Source: Bacteroidota bacterium
GTDB taxonomy: Bacteria; Bacteroidota; Bacteroidia; B-17B0; Aurantibacillaceae
NCBI GenBank assembly: GCA_016185125.1
Contig: JACPOC010000026.1
Location: 1-64,000, forward strand
DNA length: 64,000 bases
Direction: 5' to 3'
Part shown: one piece after another, positions 8,785-16,951 of the stretch
Layout: every line of letters starts with the position of its first letter
Position numbering within the stretch: the first letter of the stretch is position 1
Notes under the pieces: generated by a model
Databases searched by the model: none
Seen by the model: only the letters and a program-made list of their open reading frames with translations
What the model was told of the DNA's origin: nothing
Translations under genes and position numbers: made by a program

Positions 8785-10083
8785 TTATATAAATTGTTTT
8801 TCGGCGTAAGCGTTAACTATTTTTCTGGCAGAAATATCCCAGGTAATATCTTTTAAATTTTCTGAGGCATCTTCAATAACTTTATTTCTTAGTGTTTTAT
8901 CGTGTAACAAATTAAGAATATATCCGGCAGCTTTGTTGTCATCCCAAAAATCAAATTTAAGAGCGCCGTTTAAAACTTCGGACACCCCTGATTGTTTTGA
9001 AATAACACACGGCACGCCAAAATGCGCGGCTTCTACTGCCGAAAGGCCAAAAGGCTCCGAAATAGAAGGCATGCAATACACATCGCTTACCGAAAACAGA
9101 TAACGTAATTTTTCCTGATCTAAAAAACCGGTCATGTGAAAACGATTTCCAATACCCGTGTATGAACTTCTTTCTAATACTGATTTAAAATAATCGCCAA
9201 CTCCGGCCATTACAAATCTAACATCCGGATCTTTTTGCAAAACGCGTGCCGCTATCTCAAGAAATTTTTCCGGTCCTTTTTGACGGGTTAAACGGCCCAC
9301 AAATAAAACTGTTTTTTCTTTAAATCGTCTTTTACTTTTAAAGGCATTAACGGGCATGCTTCCATTGTGCACCACTTTCATTTTACCACTATCGATGCCA
9401 TAATGCTGGCTGATAATGTTTGCAGTAAACTGGCTAACCGGCAATAAAAGATCGGCAATTTCCATTCCCTTTTTTTCAAGTTGATACACCCAGCCTCTGT
9501 TGTCGGGGCCGCTGCGATCTACTTCCAAAGAATGAATGTGCATTACCAAAGGCTTACCGGTTTGTTCTTTTATTTTAATGCCCGCCAACATGGTCATCCA
9601 GTCGTGGGCATGAATTACATCAAAATCCATTTTAGAAGCAAGCGAAGCCGTGATATCGGCATACTGCATTACTTTTTGAATAACATCGCCGCCGTATAAA
9701 CTATCTATGTTAAAGGCCTGCAAGCGTTCTCTGTCGGTAGTTCCGTAAGAGGCTGTTGAACTGCCACCGCCTTCTACCGAATAACCTTCAATATTGGTGG
9801 AATAATACGGATTGATATCGGCGCGTACATTATGTATTTTATATGGCAACGAAGCGCCCTCAACCGGATGATGATCGAACGTATTTACATCAATATTATT
9901 GATTCCCACCAAGTTCATATTTTTCATTTTAAACCCGGGGCTGGTTTTTGGAACAACCATTGTAATGTCTGCAATTTCAGACATAGCACTTGAAAGGTCG
10001 TGGCAAGCTACTCCTAATCCTCCATTTATAACGGGCGGAAACTCCCACCCTAACATTAACACTTTTGGAAGACTACTTTTCAT
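8785..10083 (-). CDS. Glycosyltransferase, glycogen-synthase-like (GT4/GT5 type)
   Basis: 432 residues, cytoplasmic, GT-B fold. The N-terminal domain begins KVLMLGWEFPPVINGGLGVA, the Gly-rich loop of starch/glycogen synthases. FDVIHAHDWMT and MHIHSLEVDRSG mark the cleft. The C-terminal domain has VLFVGRLTRQKGPE and the EX7E motif in SEPFGLSAVEAAHFG, binding the sugar nucleotide. It is first in an operon with GH57 and a BadF-type kinase, all within 30 bases of each other. The family transfers glucose from a nucleotide sugar to an alpha-glucan chain; donor specificity (ADP- or UDP-glucose) is not resolvable here. The long leader upstream contains a terminator-like hairpin and a structured region that may regulate it. 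Confidence 0.87.
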   Translation of the reverse strand: MKSSLPKVLMLGWEFPPVINGGLGVACHDLSSAMSEIADITMVVPKTSPGFKMKNMNLVGINNIDVNTFDHHPVEGASLPYKIHNVRADINPYYSTNIEGYSVEGGGSSTASYGTTDRERLQAFNIDSLYGGDVIQKVMQYADITASLASKMDFDVIHAHDWMTMLAGIKIKEQTGKPLVMHIHSLEVDRSGPDNRGWVYQLEKKGMEIADLLLPVSQFTANIISQHYGIDSGKMKVVHNGSMPVNAFKSKRRFKEKTVLFVGRLTRQKGPEKFLEIAARVLQKDPDVRFVMAGVGDYFKSVLERSSYTGIGNRFHMTGFLDQEKLRYLFSVSDVYCMPSISEPFGLSAVEAAHFGVPCVISKQSGVSEVLNGALKFDFWDDNKAAGYILNLLHDKTLRNKVIEDASENLKDITWDISARKIVNAYAEKQFI

Positions 10084-10363
10084 ATCAGTAACAATTTTTC
10101 CATTATTAGGGAAAGATTTATTTTAATTTAGAGTAAAACTATTATATAAATAGCCTAAAAGGGGGCATTTTTCGGTGGCTTGGGGTTTTAAATAGCCAAA
10201 ATGAGCAAATTGATAGTTTGAAAATCGAGTATTTTTCAGCTTTTAACTGTTCATAGAAAAGCCCTTAACGTTCGCAACATAATTTTTGAATTTGTTTCCG
10301 CTTTTTTTTTGGCTGATGCGATCGAAAAACCGGGTTGCAAAAATGCTGTATTTGCTTAAATTT

Positions 10364-10399
10364 AAAAAGCCTCATCCTAAAAAAAGGATGAGGCTTTTT
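10364..10399. terminator. Strong bidirectional terminator hairpin
   Basis: Perfect 15-bp inverted repeat: AAAAAGCCTCATCCT, 6-base loop, then its complement ending in TTTTT. A/T runs on both sides let it end transcription either way. It lies 281 bases before the start of the glycosyltransferase operon (minus strand), downstream of the structured region at 10499-10640, so it could also be the decision point of an attenuator. Confidence 0.75.
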
Positions 10400-10498
10400 G
10401 TACCGTGTAATTAAATTAGTTAGACTTAATTAATAAGAAACCATAAACATTAACCAAACATATCAACCTGAAAAGACATATTATTTAAAGATTCAATT

Positions 10499-10640
10499 TT
10501 CGTTAAAACACTAATAAGTATCGGTGAGAAACCGGCTATTAAAAAGGCTGTTTTAACGAATTATTTAAAGGCAAAATCATCGGTGAAATAAAATCTCACC
10601 TATCGCTTAAAGCGATTAATTGTCGGTGAAATTACCAGTA
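10499..10640. other. Structured intergenic region with repeated TCGGTGARA hairpins
   Basis: Non-coding stretch in the 658-base gap between the T9SS glycosidase gene and the glycosyltransferase operon. It holds a 12-bp inverted repeat (TTCGTTAAAACA at 10499-10510 and its complement at 10549-10560), three copies of TCGGTGARA (10521, 10580, 10623), each opening a small hairpin (CGGT/ACCG, GGTGA/TCACC, GGT/ACC), and an ATCGCT/AGCGAT hairpin. TTATTTAAAG also recurs at 10481 and 10561. Lying between two terminators, it could be a small RNA, a regulatory leader for the minus-strand glucan operon, or a repeat element. I recognise no known riboswitch. Confidence 0.4.
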
Positions 10641-10684
10641 AGAGAAAGAACTTTTTTTACCCTTTTTATCTTGTTTTAAAACTT

Positions 10685-10713
10685 ATAAGCCCTACCCGTT
10701 TGATAGGGCTTAT
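10685..10713 (-). terminator. Terminator of the T9SS glycosidase gene
   Basis: 10-bp stem ATAAGCCCTA / TAGGGCTTAT with a 9-base loop, 29 bases after the stop codon of the minus-strand glycosidase gene. On the minus strand it is followed by AAGTTTTAAAA. Confidence 0.65.
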
Positions 10714-10741
10714 TTGCGGTTTTAGAGGCTATTTAAAGAGC

Positions 10742-12445
10742 TTATTTAAAAATAATGATTTTTGAAGATTTAGTATTATCCTTATCACCCTTTTCAGTAA
10801 CACGTACAATATAAACCGCTTCTGCTATACTGCTTCCAGATAAATCAATCTCCACTTTACGGTCAGAGAATATAGAAGTTGTATTATATACAAGACGTCC
10901 CATTAAATCAAATAACTGTACTTCAAACTTCTTTTCTTCAGGATTCTTTCTATCTAACTCAACAGTAAACTTTGAATTTGCAGGATTAGGAAACACGTTG
11001 ATAGAAAAACCTTTTAAAGTACCAACATCATTACCTTCGTTAGCATTAACACCAGTGGCCAGGCTGCTGAATTGAGTAGTAGTAGGAGCTAAGTTAGCAG
11101 TAGCATGTTGAGCTAAAGAATAATCCATCTTTTTAACTAAAGTACCTTGCGCATTAAAAGTTAACAATATTGTGGACTGAGCAGGGATAACGTCATTATA
11201 CTCTACATTAATACCCGCGTTCAGGTTAATTTTTAAAGGATTAGCACCACCTACTGTGCTTCCGTTTAATCGCACGGTATAGTTAAAGTTGTTAGTTAAT
11301 TCCTGATTCATTACCATTACTGTAATGTTAGAACCGTTGTTGCTACCAAAAGCTTTAACGTTGGTTTGGTTAGTTGTTCCGTTTACAAAAGTTCCTTTAA
11401 AGTTATCAGCAACCATTTTATAATGGTAATAAGCAGGCTTTTTGTTACCGGTAATGGCATCAATATAACCAATGTTTAATTCCTGGTTGTTACCTTCAAC
11501 AACACTCCATAAATTCATTGTACTAACACCGTTTTTCATACCTACGCTTAACATCTCGGCTATAAACTGAGCACCTATAAAACTATTAACACCTAAACCA
11601 TTTAAATCATCGGTGGTAGCGTTCTTATAGTTAATGTTACACTCGGTAACAGCAGTTTTTAAGGCTGCATTACCTGAACGTCCGTGTGCTGCGTTACATG
11701 AAGCTAAACGGGTATTTAAGGTAGCTAAGTTATCTTGTAATCCACCCGGTGAAGTTAATTTAGAGATCACCTGGGAACGTGTTTGAGTACCGTCAAATGG
11801 GTAACTGTGAAAAGAAATGATATCCACATAATAACGTCCGTTAGCATCCTTACCTGTAATATCATCCGGACCATTTGGCGTAGTTAAACCATTAATAATA
11901 CCTGTGTTATACCATGCAGTTTCAGGGCCTATAATGATAATATTCGGGTCAACATTTTTCATGGCAGATGCAAAGGGCTTAATATAAGATGCAACCTGAT
12001 TAGCGGTAGTATAAGCGTACTCTAAATCCGGCTCATTACCAATAATCCAATATTTTACATTACGTGCTTTTGTAACGTTGATATAATTAACCACTTCCGC
12101 GGCTTGTGCTGCAGTATATTTCCATTTGTTAAAAGATACCTGGATAATAGGCTCCATACCTTTTGCACGCACAGAGTCAATCATTTTAATGTATTGAAAA
12201 TTGGTTGGACGATCTCTATCGGACTGAATTCCACCAAAACGGATAATGGAAGTTTTACTTTCCTTTATATTACTCCAGTTTTTGTGTAATTTACCATATA
12301 ATACAGTTGTACCAATGGTATCGGGCATCCAGGCATTTTGACCAAAGAAATTTGCAGGGATGGGTTGCGCTTTTAAAGTACCGGTGGCAAAAAACCAACT
12401 GATTATTAAAAGTAACGCGTGCGAAATATTTTTTAAGTTCTTCAT
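10742..12445 (-). CDS. Secreted clan GH-A glycoside hydrolase with T9SS sorting domain
   Basis: 567 residues. Signal peptide (ALLLIISWFFATGTLKAQ), then a TIM-barrel domain with the clan GH-A acid/base in WIIGNEPDLEY (about Glu138) and a probable nucleophile Glu268 in TAVTECNINY. A beta-sandwich follows the barrel (roughly 350-430), as in GH39/GH51/GH30-like enzymes. The last ~90 residues are a type A T9SS sorting domain (INVFPNPANSKFTVEL ... VYIVRVT ... SSKIIIFK). It should therefore be exported across the outer membrane and anchored or released. The family within clan GH-A and the substrate are not certain; an arabinofuranosidase-, xylosidase- or glucanase-like role is possible. It stands alone with its own terminator and a leader hairpin. 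Confidence 0.8.
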   Translation of the reverse strand: MKNLKNISHALLLIISWFFATGTLKAQPIPANFFGQNAWMPDTIGTTVLYGKLHKNWSNIKESKTSIIRFGGIQSDRDRPTNFQYIKMIDSVRAKGMEPIIQVSFNKWKYTAAQAAEVVNYINVTKARNVKYWIIGNEPDLEYAYTTANQVASYIKPFASAMKNVDPNIIIIGPETAWYNTGIINGLTTPNGPDDITGKDANGRYYVDIISFHSYPFDGTQTRSQVISKLTSPGGLQDNLATLNTRLASCNAAHGRSGNAALKTAVTECNINYKNATTDDLNGLGVNSFIGAQFIAEMLSVGMKNGVSTMNLWSVVEGNNQELNIGYIDAITGNKKPAYYHYKMVADNFKGTFVNGTTNQTNVKAFGSNNGSNITVMVMNQELTNNFNYTVRLNGSTVGGANPLKINLNAGINVEYNDVIPAQSTILLTFNAQGTLVKKMDYSLAQHATANLAPTTTQFSSLATGVNANEGNDVGTLKGFSINVFPNPANSKFTVELDRKNPEEKKFEVQLFDLMGRLVYNTTSIFSDRKVEIDLSGSSIAEAVYIVRVTEKGDKDNTKSSKIIIFK

Positions 12446-12471
12446 AATTGTATTTTTTAGTTAATGTCTAT

Positions 12472-12501
12472 CGGGGCTTTTTATCTCTCTACCCAGCCCC
12501 G
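12472..12501 (-). promoter_or_regulatory. Leader hairpin upstream of the T9SS glycosidase
   Basis: 7-bp GC-rich inverted repeat (CGGGGCT / AGCCCCG) with a 16-base loop, 27-56 bases upstream of the glycosidase ATG in an AT-rich context, so it should form in the 5' untranslated RNA. It may affect stability or translation. No known riboswitch recognised. Confidence 0.35.
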
Positions 12502-12916
12502 TTTTATCTCTTATGCTTTGTCTAACTATTAGTTTAACGAAACTCACCAACTAAAGGTTGTATTTTAACCATAGTTTAACTGATTTTGGCTATATTTTTG
12601 AGCCATTTATCGTCATATTTTTCAGTCGTACCAAGGCTTGCAAGCTATATGTGAATAAAGGCCAAAATAGATGAGTATGTTTGAAACCTTGCAATTTTTA
12701 GGGGCAGGAAAAACTTATTGGAGCATAAATTTTTTTATAATTTAAAGTAAAAATTGATGTGCAAATTATTTCCGCCTTAATACACACATAAATATAGTAG
12801 GAAATATAAACAAGAACTAAATATCATCACCAACATCATTATAACTTATTGATTTTTAAAAGAATGAATATAAAAAATTGATTTAAATTTAAATTAGAAA
12901 GGCTGCCTATAATCAT

Positions 12917-12933
12917 TTGGCACAAAGTTTTAA
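12917..12933 (+). promoter_or_regulatory. TGGCAYA-type promoter-like motif upstream of dksA-like gene
   Basis: TTGGCACAAAGTTTTAA matches the motif found upstream of genes in the right half of the window. It lies 110 bases upstream of the DksA-like start, farther than the other copies, and a housekeeping-type box lies between, so the gene may have two promoters. Confidence 0.35.
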
Positions 12934-12995
12934 GTGCTTGGCTATATAAAAGGGTAACTCACCGAATATCGATTTTAGGGGCAGCGATGGATGAA

Positions 12996-13003
12996 TACTT
13001 TTG
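12996..13003 (+). promoter_or_regulatory. Bacteroidota-type -7 box (TAnnTTTG)
   Basis: TACTTTTG matches the Bacteroidota housekeeping -7 consensus, 40 bases upstream of the DksA-like gene. The expected -33 position 19 bases upstream reads TTT rather than TTG, so the match is partial. The 598-base gap 12446-13043 otherwise shows no convincing gene. Confidence 0.4.
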
Positions 13004-13043
13004 TAAACATAACAATACGGCAATGTTACTAAAGGTTTAAATT

Positions 13044-13484
13044 ATGAAAAAGCAAAAGTTAAATACAGCTCCGGCTCTGCAAACCTCCTCACCGGAGGCT
13101 TCTAAAAATAGTGAACGTTATTCGGATAGCGATTTGATGGAATTCAAGGAAATTATTAGGTTTAAATTACAGGAAGCCAAATTTAATTTTGACTTGCTTA
13201 AAGAAACTTTATCGGGGATAAACGATCATGGCACGGATGATACTTCCCCAACTTTTAAATTATTGGAAGATGCCTCAGAAATTACTTCAAAGGAAGAAAC
13301 TGCACTTCACGCCATAAGGTTGCAGAAATTTATGGAACAACTTCAAAACGCTTTAATCCGTATTGAAAACAAAACTTACGGCGTTTGCAGTATATCGGGT
13401 AAATTAATCCCCAAAGAAAGATTAAAAAGCGTGCCCCATACTACCAAAAGTGTAGATGCGAAAATAAATATTCCCATTAACTAA
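13044..13484 (+). CDS. TraR/DksA-family transcriptional regulator with degenerate zinc finger
   Basis: 146 residues: a disordered N-terminus, a long coiled-coil hairpin (about 30-110), then the DksA-type C-terminal globule (YGVCSISGKLIPKERLKSVP). DksA proteins bind RNA polymerase in the secondary channel and, with ppGpp, adjust transcription to stress. The canonical four-Cys zinc finger is reduced to one Cys here, a pattern typical of Bacteroidota members of this family, so it probably does not bind zinc. The coiled-coil tip carries acidic residues, as expected for the family. It stands alone with a TAnnTTTG box and a TGGCAC motif upstream. Confidence 0.85.
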   Translation: MKKQKLNTAPALQTSSPEASKNSERYSDSDLMEFKEIIRFKLQEAKFNFDLLKETLSGINDHGTDDTSPTFKLLEDASEITSKEETALHAIRLQKFMEQLQNALIRIENKTYGVCSISGKLIPKERLKSVPHTTKSVDAKINIPIN

Positions 13485-13533
13485 AAAAATAAAGCAAAAC
13501 TCAACAAAAATTAATAATTCTTAAACAAAAATT

Positions 13534-13950
13534 ATGTCAGCGATAAATACAATCTTAAAATCAGTTTTAATAACTGTTTTCATTTTCAACATCACCTCCT
13601 GTAAAAAACCTGCCGGCCCCGGAGGAAAAGCCACGGTAAAAGGCAAAGTGTATGCGTATGATTTTGATAATACGCAACAGTACCTTATATCAAAAGGTTA
13701 TGCGCCGGGCGAAACCGTAAACATTTGCTACGGAAATAGTACCGCAATAGGCAACGATTTAAAAACCTCCTACGACGGTTCTTTTCAATTTCTGTATCTT
13801 ACAAAAGGCCGTTACAAAGTTTTTGTAAATTCGCTCGATACCAGCAAGAAAATTAAAGGAAACGCTACCCGGATTCCTGTAATAAAAGAATTTGAAATAA
13901 CCGGAGCTACACAAACAATTGATCTGGAAGATATAATTATTAATAAATAA
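13534..13950 (+). CDS. Lipoprotein with carboxypeptidase-regulatory-like beta domain
   Basis: 138 residues. Type II signal peptide with lipobox ending NITSC, followed by KKPAGPGG. The mature part (ATVKGKVYAYDF ... TSYDGSFQFLYLTKGRYKVFV) resembles the CarboxypepD_reg/Cna-B-like fold common on Bacteroidota surface lipoproteins. No enzyme motif is visible. It is followed after only 4 bases by the secreted repeat protein, so they are likely co-transcribed and lead into the VTC/DUF4956 run. Confidence 0.7.
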   Translation: MSAINTILKSVLITVFIFNITSCKKPAGPGGKATVKGKVYAYDFDNTQQYLISKGYAPGETVNICYGNSTAIGNDLKTSYDGSFQFLYLTKGRYKVFVNSLDTSKKIKGNATRIPVIKEFEITGATQTIDLEDIIINK

Positions 13951-13954
13951 TGTT

Positions 13955-14434
13955 ATGAATAAACTCCTTTACATTTTAGTGATTTATCTAACATTCACGG
14001 GCGTTTCAGTTGCTCAAAGCAAAAAAGACGTTAAAAAAAACAACATCAAATCTACTATTATTGTTGATCTTGAAAATGGTAAAACTTTAAATAACAAAAA
14101 AACAATTTATGATAAAAGTGGCGAACCCATTGAAGAAACAGATTATGATAAAGACGGTTCGTTAAAAACAACACGTAAATTTAAATACAATAAATCTAAC
14201 GATGTTGTAGAGGAAGAGGAGTATGATGCAAAAAAAAACACCACAGAAAAACGGCTTTACAGATATAATGCTTTAGGCGAAAAAACAGAAGAACAGGTTT
14301 TAGATGCCGGTGGTAAAAAATTAAAAACGCACTATTATGTATATGATCAAAAAGGTTTAAAAATGGAGAGAAAAACAATTGATGCTTCCGGAAAAACAAC
14401 AAGCATCAGAAAGTACACTTATGAATTTAAATAA
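13955..14434 (+). CDS. Secreted YD/MORN-like repeat protein
   Basis: 159 residues. Signal peptide (LLYILVIYLTFTGVSVAQ) then a basic stretch and five or six ~20-residue repeats with a Y-x-x-x-G-x-x-x-E pattern (YDKSGEPIEETDYD, YDAKKNTTEKRLYRYN, YNALGEKTEEQVLD, YDQKGLKMERKTID). These resemble the short beta-hairpin repeats of RHS/MORN-like proteins in Bacteroidota. Likely periplasmic or outer-surface, possibly binding glycan or lipid, but no function can be assigned. Its stop overlaps the start of the VTC-domain gene (ATG at 14421), arguing for translational coupling and a shared task. Confidence 0.65.
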   Translation: MNKLLYILVIYLTFTGVSVAQSKKDVKKNNIKSTIIVDLENGKTLNNKKTIYDKSGEPIEETDYDKDGSLKTTRKFKYNKSNDVVEEEEYDAKKNTTEKRLYRYNALGEKTEEQVLDAGGKKLKTHYYVYDQKGLKMERKTIDASGKTTSIRKYTYEFK

Positions 14435-15185
14435 ATTGGGATCTCCAACAGAAATATTAAAAGAATTTTTACCCATCACTTTAAAAGAGATGGATAGCGT
14501 AAAATTAATGAACCGAACTGATACAAAATTTATTTTTACTATCAATCAGTTTGAAACTATCATGAATGAAGTAAAAGATAGCTATCGCATTCTTGAAATT
14601 GAAGGGAAAAGATTATGTCGCTATGAAACACTTTATTACGACACTTCAACCTTTGATCTTTACAATGAACATCACTCCGGTAAATTAAATCGCTACAAGA
14701 TCAGGCATCGCACTTATGTAGATTCCAATACCGGTTTTTTAGAAGTTAAATTTAAGAACAATAAAGGCCGAACCATTAAAACGCGCATTGCTCAGCACGA
14801 TGTTCCGTTGGCTTGGGAAGGCGACAGCGAAATTTTTCTCAATAAAACCCTGCCCTTTAAGCCTCAAATTTTAGAACCTGTTTTGTGGATAAATTATAAT
14901 CGCTACACATTTGTAAATAAAAATGGAGCCGAACGTTTAACTATTGATCTTAACTTGGAATTTGTTAAAGATTCTCACACACAAAAACTCGATAGATTAG
15001 TAATTGCAGAAGTAAAACAGGAAAAAAGAAAGCATTCTGTTTTTATGACCGCCATGAAAAAGTATCATATACGCGAAGGCTCTATAAGTAAATATTGCAT
15101 GGGCGTGGCTCTAACATGTACAGGAATAAAAAGAAATAATTTTAAAAGTAAATTAAACACCATAAAACAAAAAAATATATGCTAA
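14421..15185 (+). CDS. VTC-domain protein, polyphosphate-polymerase-like
   Basis: I start at 14421 (MNLNKLGSP), which overlaps the previous stop; the track start 14379 would put 14 extra codons inside the upstream gene. The protein shows the triphosphate-tunnel pattern of VTC domains in order: NRTDTKFIF, NRYKIRHRTY, FLEVKFKNNKGRTIKTR, WINYNRYTF, LTIDLNLEF, VIAEVKQEK and SKYCMGVAL. All the basic and acidic pairs lining the tunnel seem present, so it may be catalytically active in making polyphosphate from ATP, as yeast Vtc4 does. It overlaps by 7 bases a DUF4956 membrane protein, a pairing recurrent in bacteria, so the polymer may be made at, or moved across, the inner membrane. Substrate not proven. 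Confidence 0.85.
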   Translation: MNLNKLGSPTEILKEFLPITLKEMDSVKLMNRTDTKFIFTINQFETIMNEVKDSYRILEIEGKRLCRYETLYYDTSTFDLYNEHHSGKLNRYKIRHRTYVDSNTGFLEVKFKNNKGRTIKTRIAQHDVPLAWEGDSEIFLNKTLPFKPQILEPVLWINYNRYTFVNKNGAERLTIDLNLEFVKDSHTQKLDRLVIAEVKQEKRKHSVFMTAMKKYHIREGSISKYCMGVALTCTGIKRNNFKSKLNTIKQKNIC

Positions 15186-15826
15186 CAGTATTACAAGTTA
15201 TGAATGATGCCTTGGTTGCACCCCAAGGAATTGACGCAATGGTAAAAATGTCTACTAAAATGGGCATTCGTTTATTGATAGATATTGCTACCGTATTTAT
15301 ATTGGTAAGATTAATTTATTACCCGTTATACAAACAACGTGAATTCTTTTTCATGTTTGTGATCTTTAACATCATTATTTTCTTCATCTCCTTTCTTTTA
15401 AATAAAGTAGATCTTTCCATGGGCGCGGCTTTTGGTTTGTTCGCGGTATTTAGCATGCTCCGTTACCGAACAGAAAGTATATCCATTAAAGATATGACTT
15501 ATTTATTTTTATGTATTGCCATTGGTTTGGTTACCGCCGTAACAAAAATCAAAGACACTTCAGACATGCATGAATTTATGTTTATTGCCGGATTAAACGC
15601 GGCTATTCTTTTAATTACTTATCTGCTGGAAAGCAAAAATATTATTAAAAAGGAATCCAATAAACTTATCATTTACGAAAACATTGAGCTTATTCAATCG
15701 CACCGTCGTGAAGAACTGATGGCCGATATCCGTACCCGCACCGGCTTAAATACACACCGCATTTCCATTCAGCGCATTAACTTTTTAAAAGACTCGGCAC
15801 TGATTAAAATATATTATTACGAATAG
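15179..15826 (+). CDS. DUF4956 membrane protein
   Basis: 215 residues. Four or so membrane helices (about 28-47, 55-75, 78-95 and 105-148), with the conserved stretch SMGAAFGLFAVFSMLRYRTESISIKDMTYLF typical of DUF4956, then a cytoplasmic C-terminal domain (IELIQSHRREELMADIRTRTGL) of ferredoxin-like character. It overlaps the VTC gene by 7 bases. VTC and DUF4956 genes are often adjacent; by analogy with the membrane-embedded yeast VTC complex, I infer it is the membrane partner or channel for the VTC product. Biochemical function unknown. Confidence 0.85.
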   Translation: MLTVLQVMNDALVAPQGIDAMVKMSTKMGIRLLIDIATVFILVRLIYYPLYKQREFFFMFVIFNIIIFFISFLLNKVDLSMGAAFGLFAVFSMLRYRTESISIKDMTYLFLCIAIGLVTAVTKIKDTSDMHEFMFIAGLNAAILLITYLLESKNIIKKESNKLIIYENIELIQSHRREELMADIRTRTGLNTHRISIQRINFLKDSALIKIYYYE

Positions 15827-15862
15827 TTTTAAATAAAAAAGATCTGTAAAAATTTAAAAAAT

Positions 15863-16570
15863 ATGAAGCAACTCCTCTGCCTTATTTTCTTTTCAATTTC
15901 TGTTTCTGCCCTCCAGGCGCAGGAATACGATAATGATGCCAACCTTTGGGGCCATCTGAATTTAGAAAAGAAAATTAATAAAAAATTTAGCGTTCTTCTT
16001 CGCCTAAAAAGCAGATTTGATAATAACATTTCGCGCTATGAATTGGGTTACGGAAGATTATCGGTAACCTATAGCCCCTTTAAAGATTTTAAAATTTTAG
16101 CAGGTTATGATTATGGATTTAAAATAAGAAACGCCGGATATTACGGCAATCGCCAAACTTATATAATAGCGGCCATGTTCAAAAAAGATTTTCGCAGATT
16201 TCGATTTTCTTACCGGAACCGGTTACAAGTGAGGTTAAACAACCTGAATATAGATGATGATGGATACCTGCCTTACATTATTGATCGTAACAAGTTTACC
16301 ATAAGATACGAAGCAACAAAACGCCTTGATTTTTATTTAGCGGAAGAGTTGTACATTCCTGTTATGAGCCCATCCGTTAAGGGCATTACACGAACCAGGT
16401 CTTTTGCAGGCTTAATTATTAAAACCACAAAAAACCAAAGTATCGAACTCTACTTTGCCTTACAAGCGCAGATGCAAGAAAATAATTGGTATAAACAACA
16501 CCGGAGATACTCTAATAAAGCTCTTCACCGCGATTATATTTATGGCATAGGATACAACATTGAATTTTAA
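15863..16570 (+). CDS. DUF2490 outer-membrane beta-barrel protein
   Basis: 235 residues, signal peptide (LLCLIFFSISVSALQAQ), then alternating amphipathic strands with many aromatics and Arg, ending YGIGYNIEF with a C-terminal Phe as in outer-membrane barrels. The N-terminal WGHLNLEKKINKKFSVLLRLKSRFDNN is a good match to DUF2490. About ten strands are suggested. It lies 36 bases after DUF4956 in the same run, giving a possible inner-membrane/outer-membrane pair around the VTC protein. Confidence 0.75.
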   Translation: MKQLLCLIFFSISVSALQAQEYDNDANLWGHLNLEKKINKKFSVLLRLKSRFDNNISRYELGYGRLSVTYSPFKDFKILAGYDYGFKIRNAGYYGNRQTYIIAAMFKKDFRRFRFSYRNRLQVRLNNLNIDDDGYLPYIIDRNKFTIRYEATKRLDFYLAEELYIPVMSPSVKGITRTRSFAGLIIKTTKNQSIELYFALQAQMQENNWYKQHRRYSNKALHRDYIYGIGYNIEF

Positions 16571-16580
16571 ATTATTAATC

Positions 16581-16940
16581 ATGAAACAGCTTAATATTCA
16601 CACACAGCCCGCCAAAATATTACTGTTGTATTTCATTTTATTATTTACAGGTATAAACTTGCGTGCCCAAGCTTATAAAGTTATTCCCCCTAATATAAAG
16701 ATCATCAACGATTCCATTGATTCAAAGGTTAAAATTGATTTTAAAACAGATTGGGAAATAGACAACGTTCTAGTATTTATTACAGACCCAAAAGGAAATA
16801 CAGTTTTTTTAGAAAATAAGTACCGCTTCACCGGAAAATATACTAAAAATGTAGATCTGACCCCAGCCGGAAAAGGCGATTTTTTACTAACTATTATTTG
16901 CGATGATGAAGAGGTAAAAAGGAAATTAATAATAAGATAA
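16581..16940 (+). CDS. Small secreted beta-sandwich protein
   Basis: Start placed at 16581 (MKQLNIHTQ), after the previous stop, rather than the track start 16560. Signal peptide core ILLLYFILLFTGINLRAQ. About 90 mature residues form an Ig-like pattern (KVKIDFKTDWEIDNVLVFITDPKGN ... GDFLLTIICDDEEVKRKLIIR), similar in layout to isolated T9SS-sorting-like or DUF3244-type domains, though without a PNP motif. Positioned between the DUF2490 barrel and the GH26 gene, so part of the same export-linked run. Function unknown. Confidence 0.6.
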   Translation: MKQLNIHTQPAKILLLYFILLFTGINLRAQAYKVIPPNIKIINDSIDSKVKIDFKTDWEIDNVLVFITDPKGNTVFLENKYRFTGKYTKNVDLTPAGKGDFLLTIICDDEEVKRKLIIR

Positions 16941-16951
16941 AATTTAATCTC

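Noticed and set aside
12677-12745. 22-codon ORF (MFETLQFLGAG...) in the gap before the dksA-like gene
   Set aside because: Short, without start-region or family support; chance ORF.
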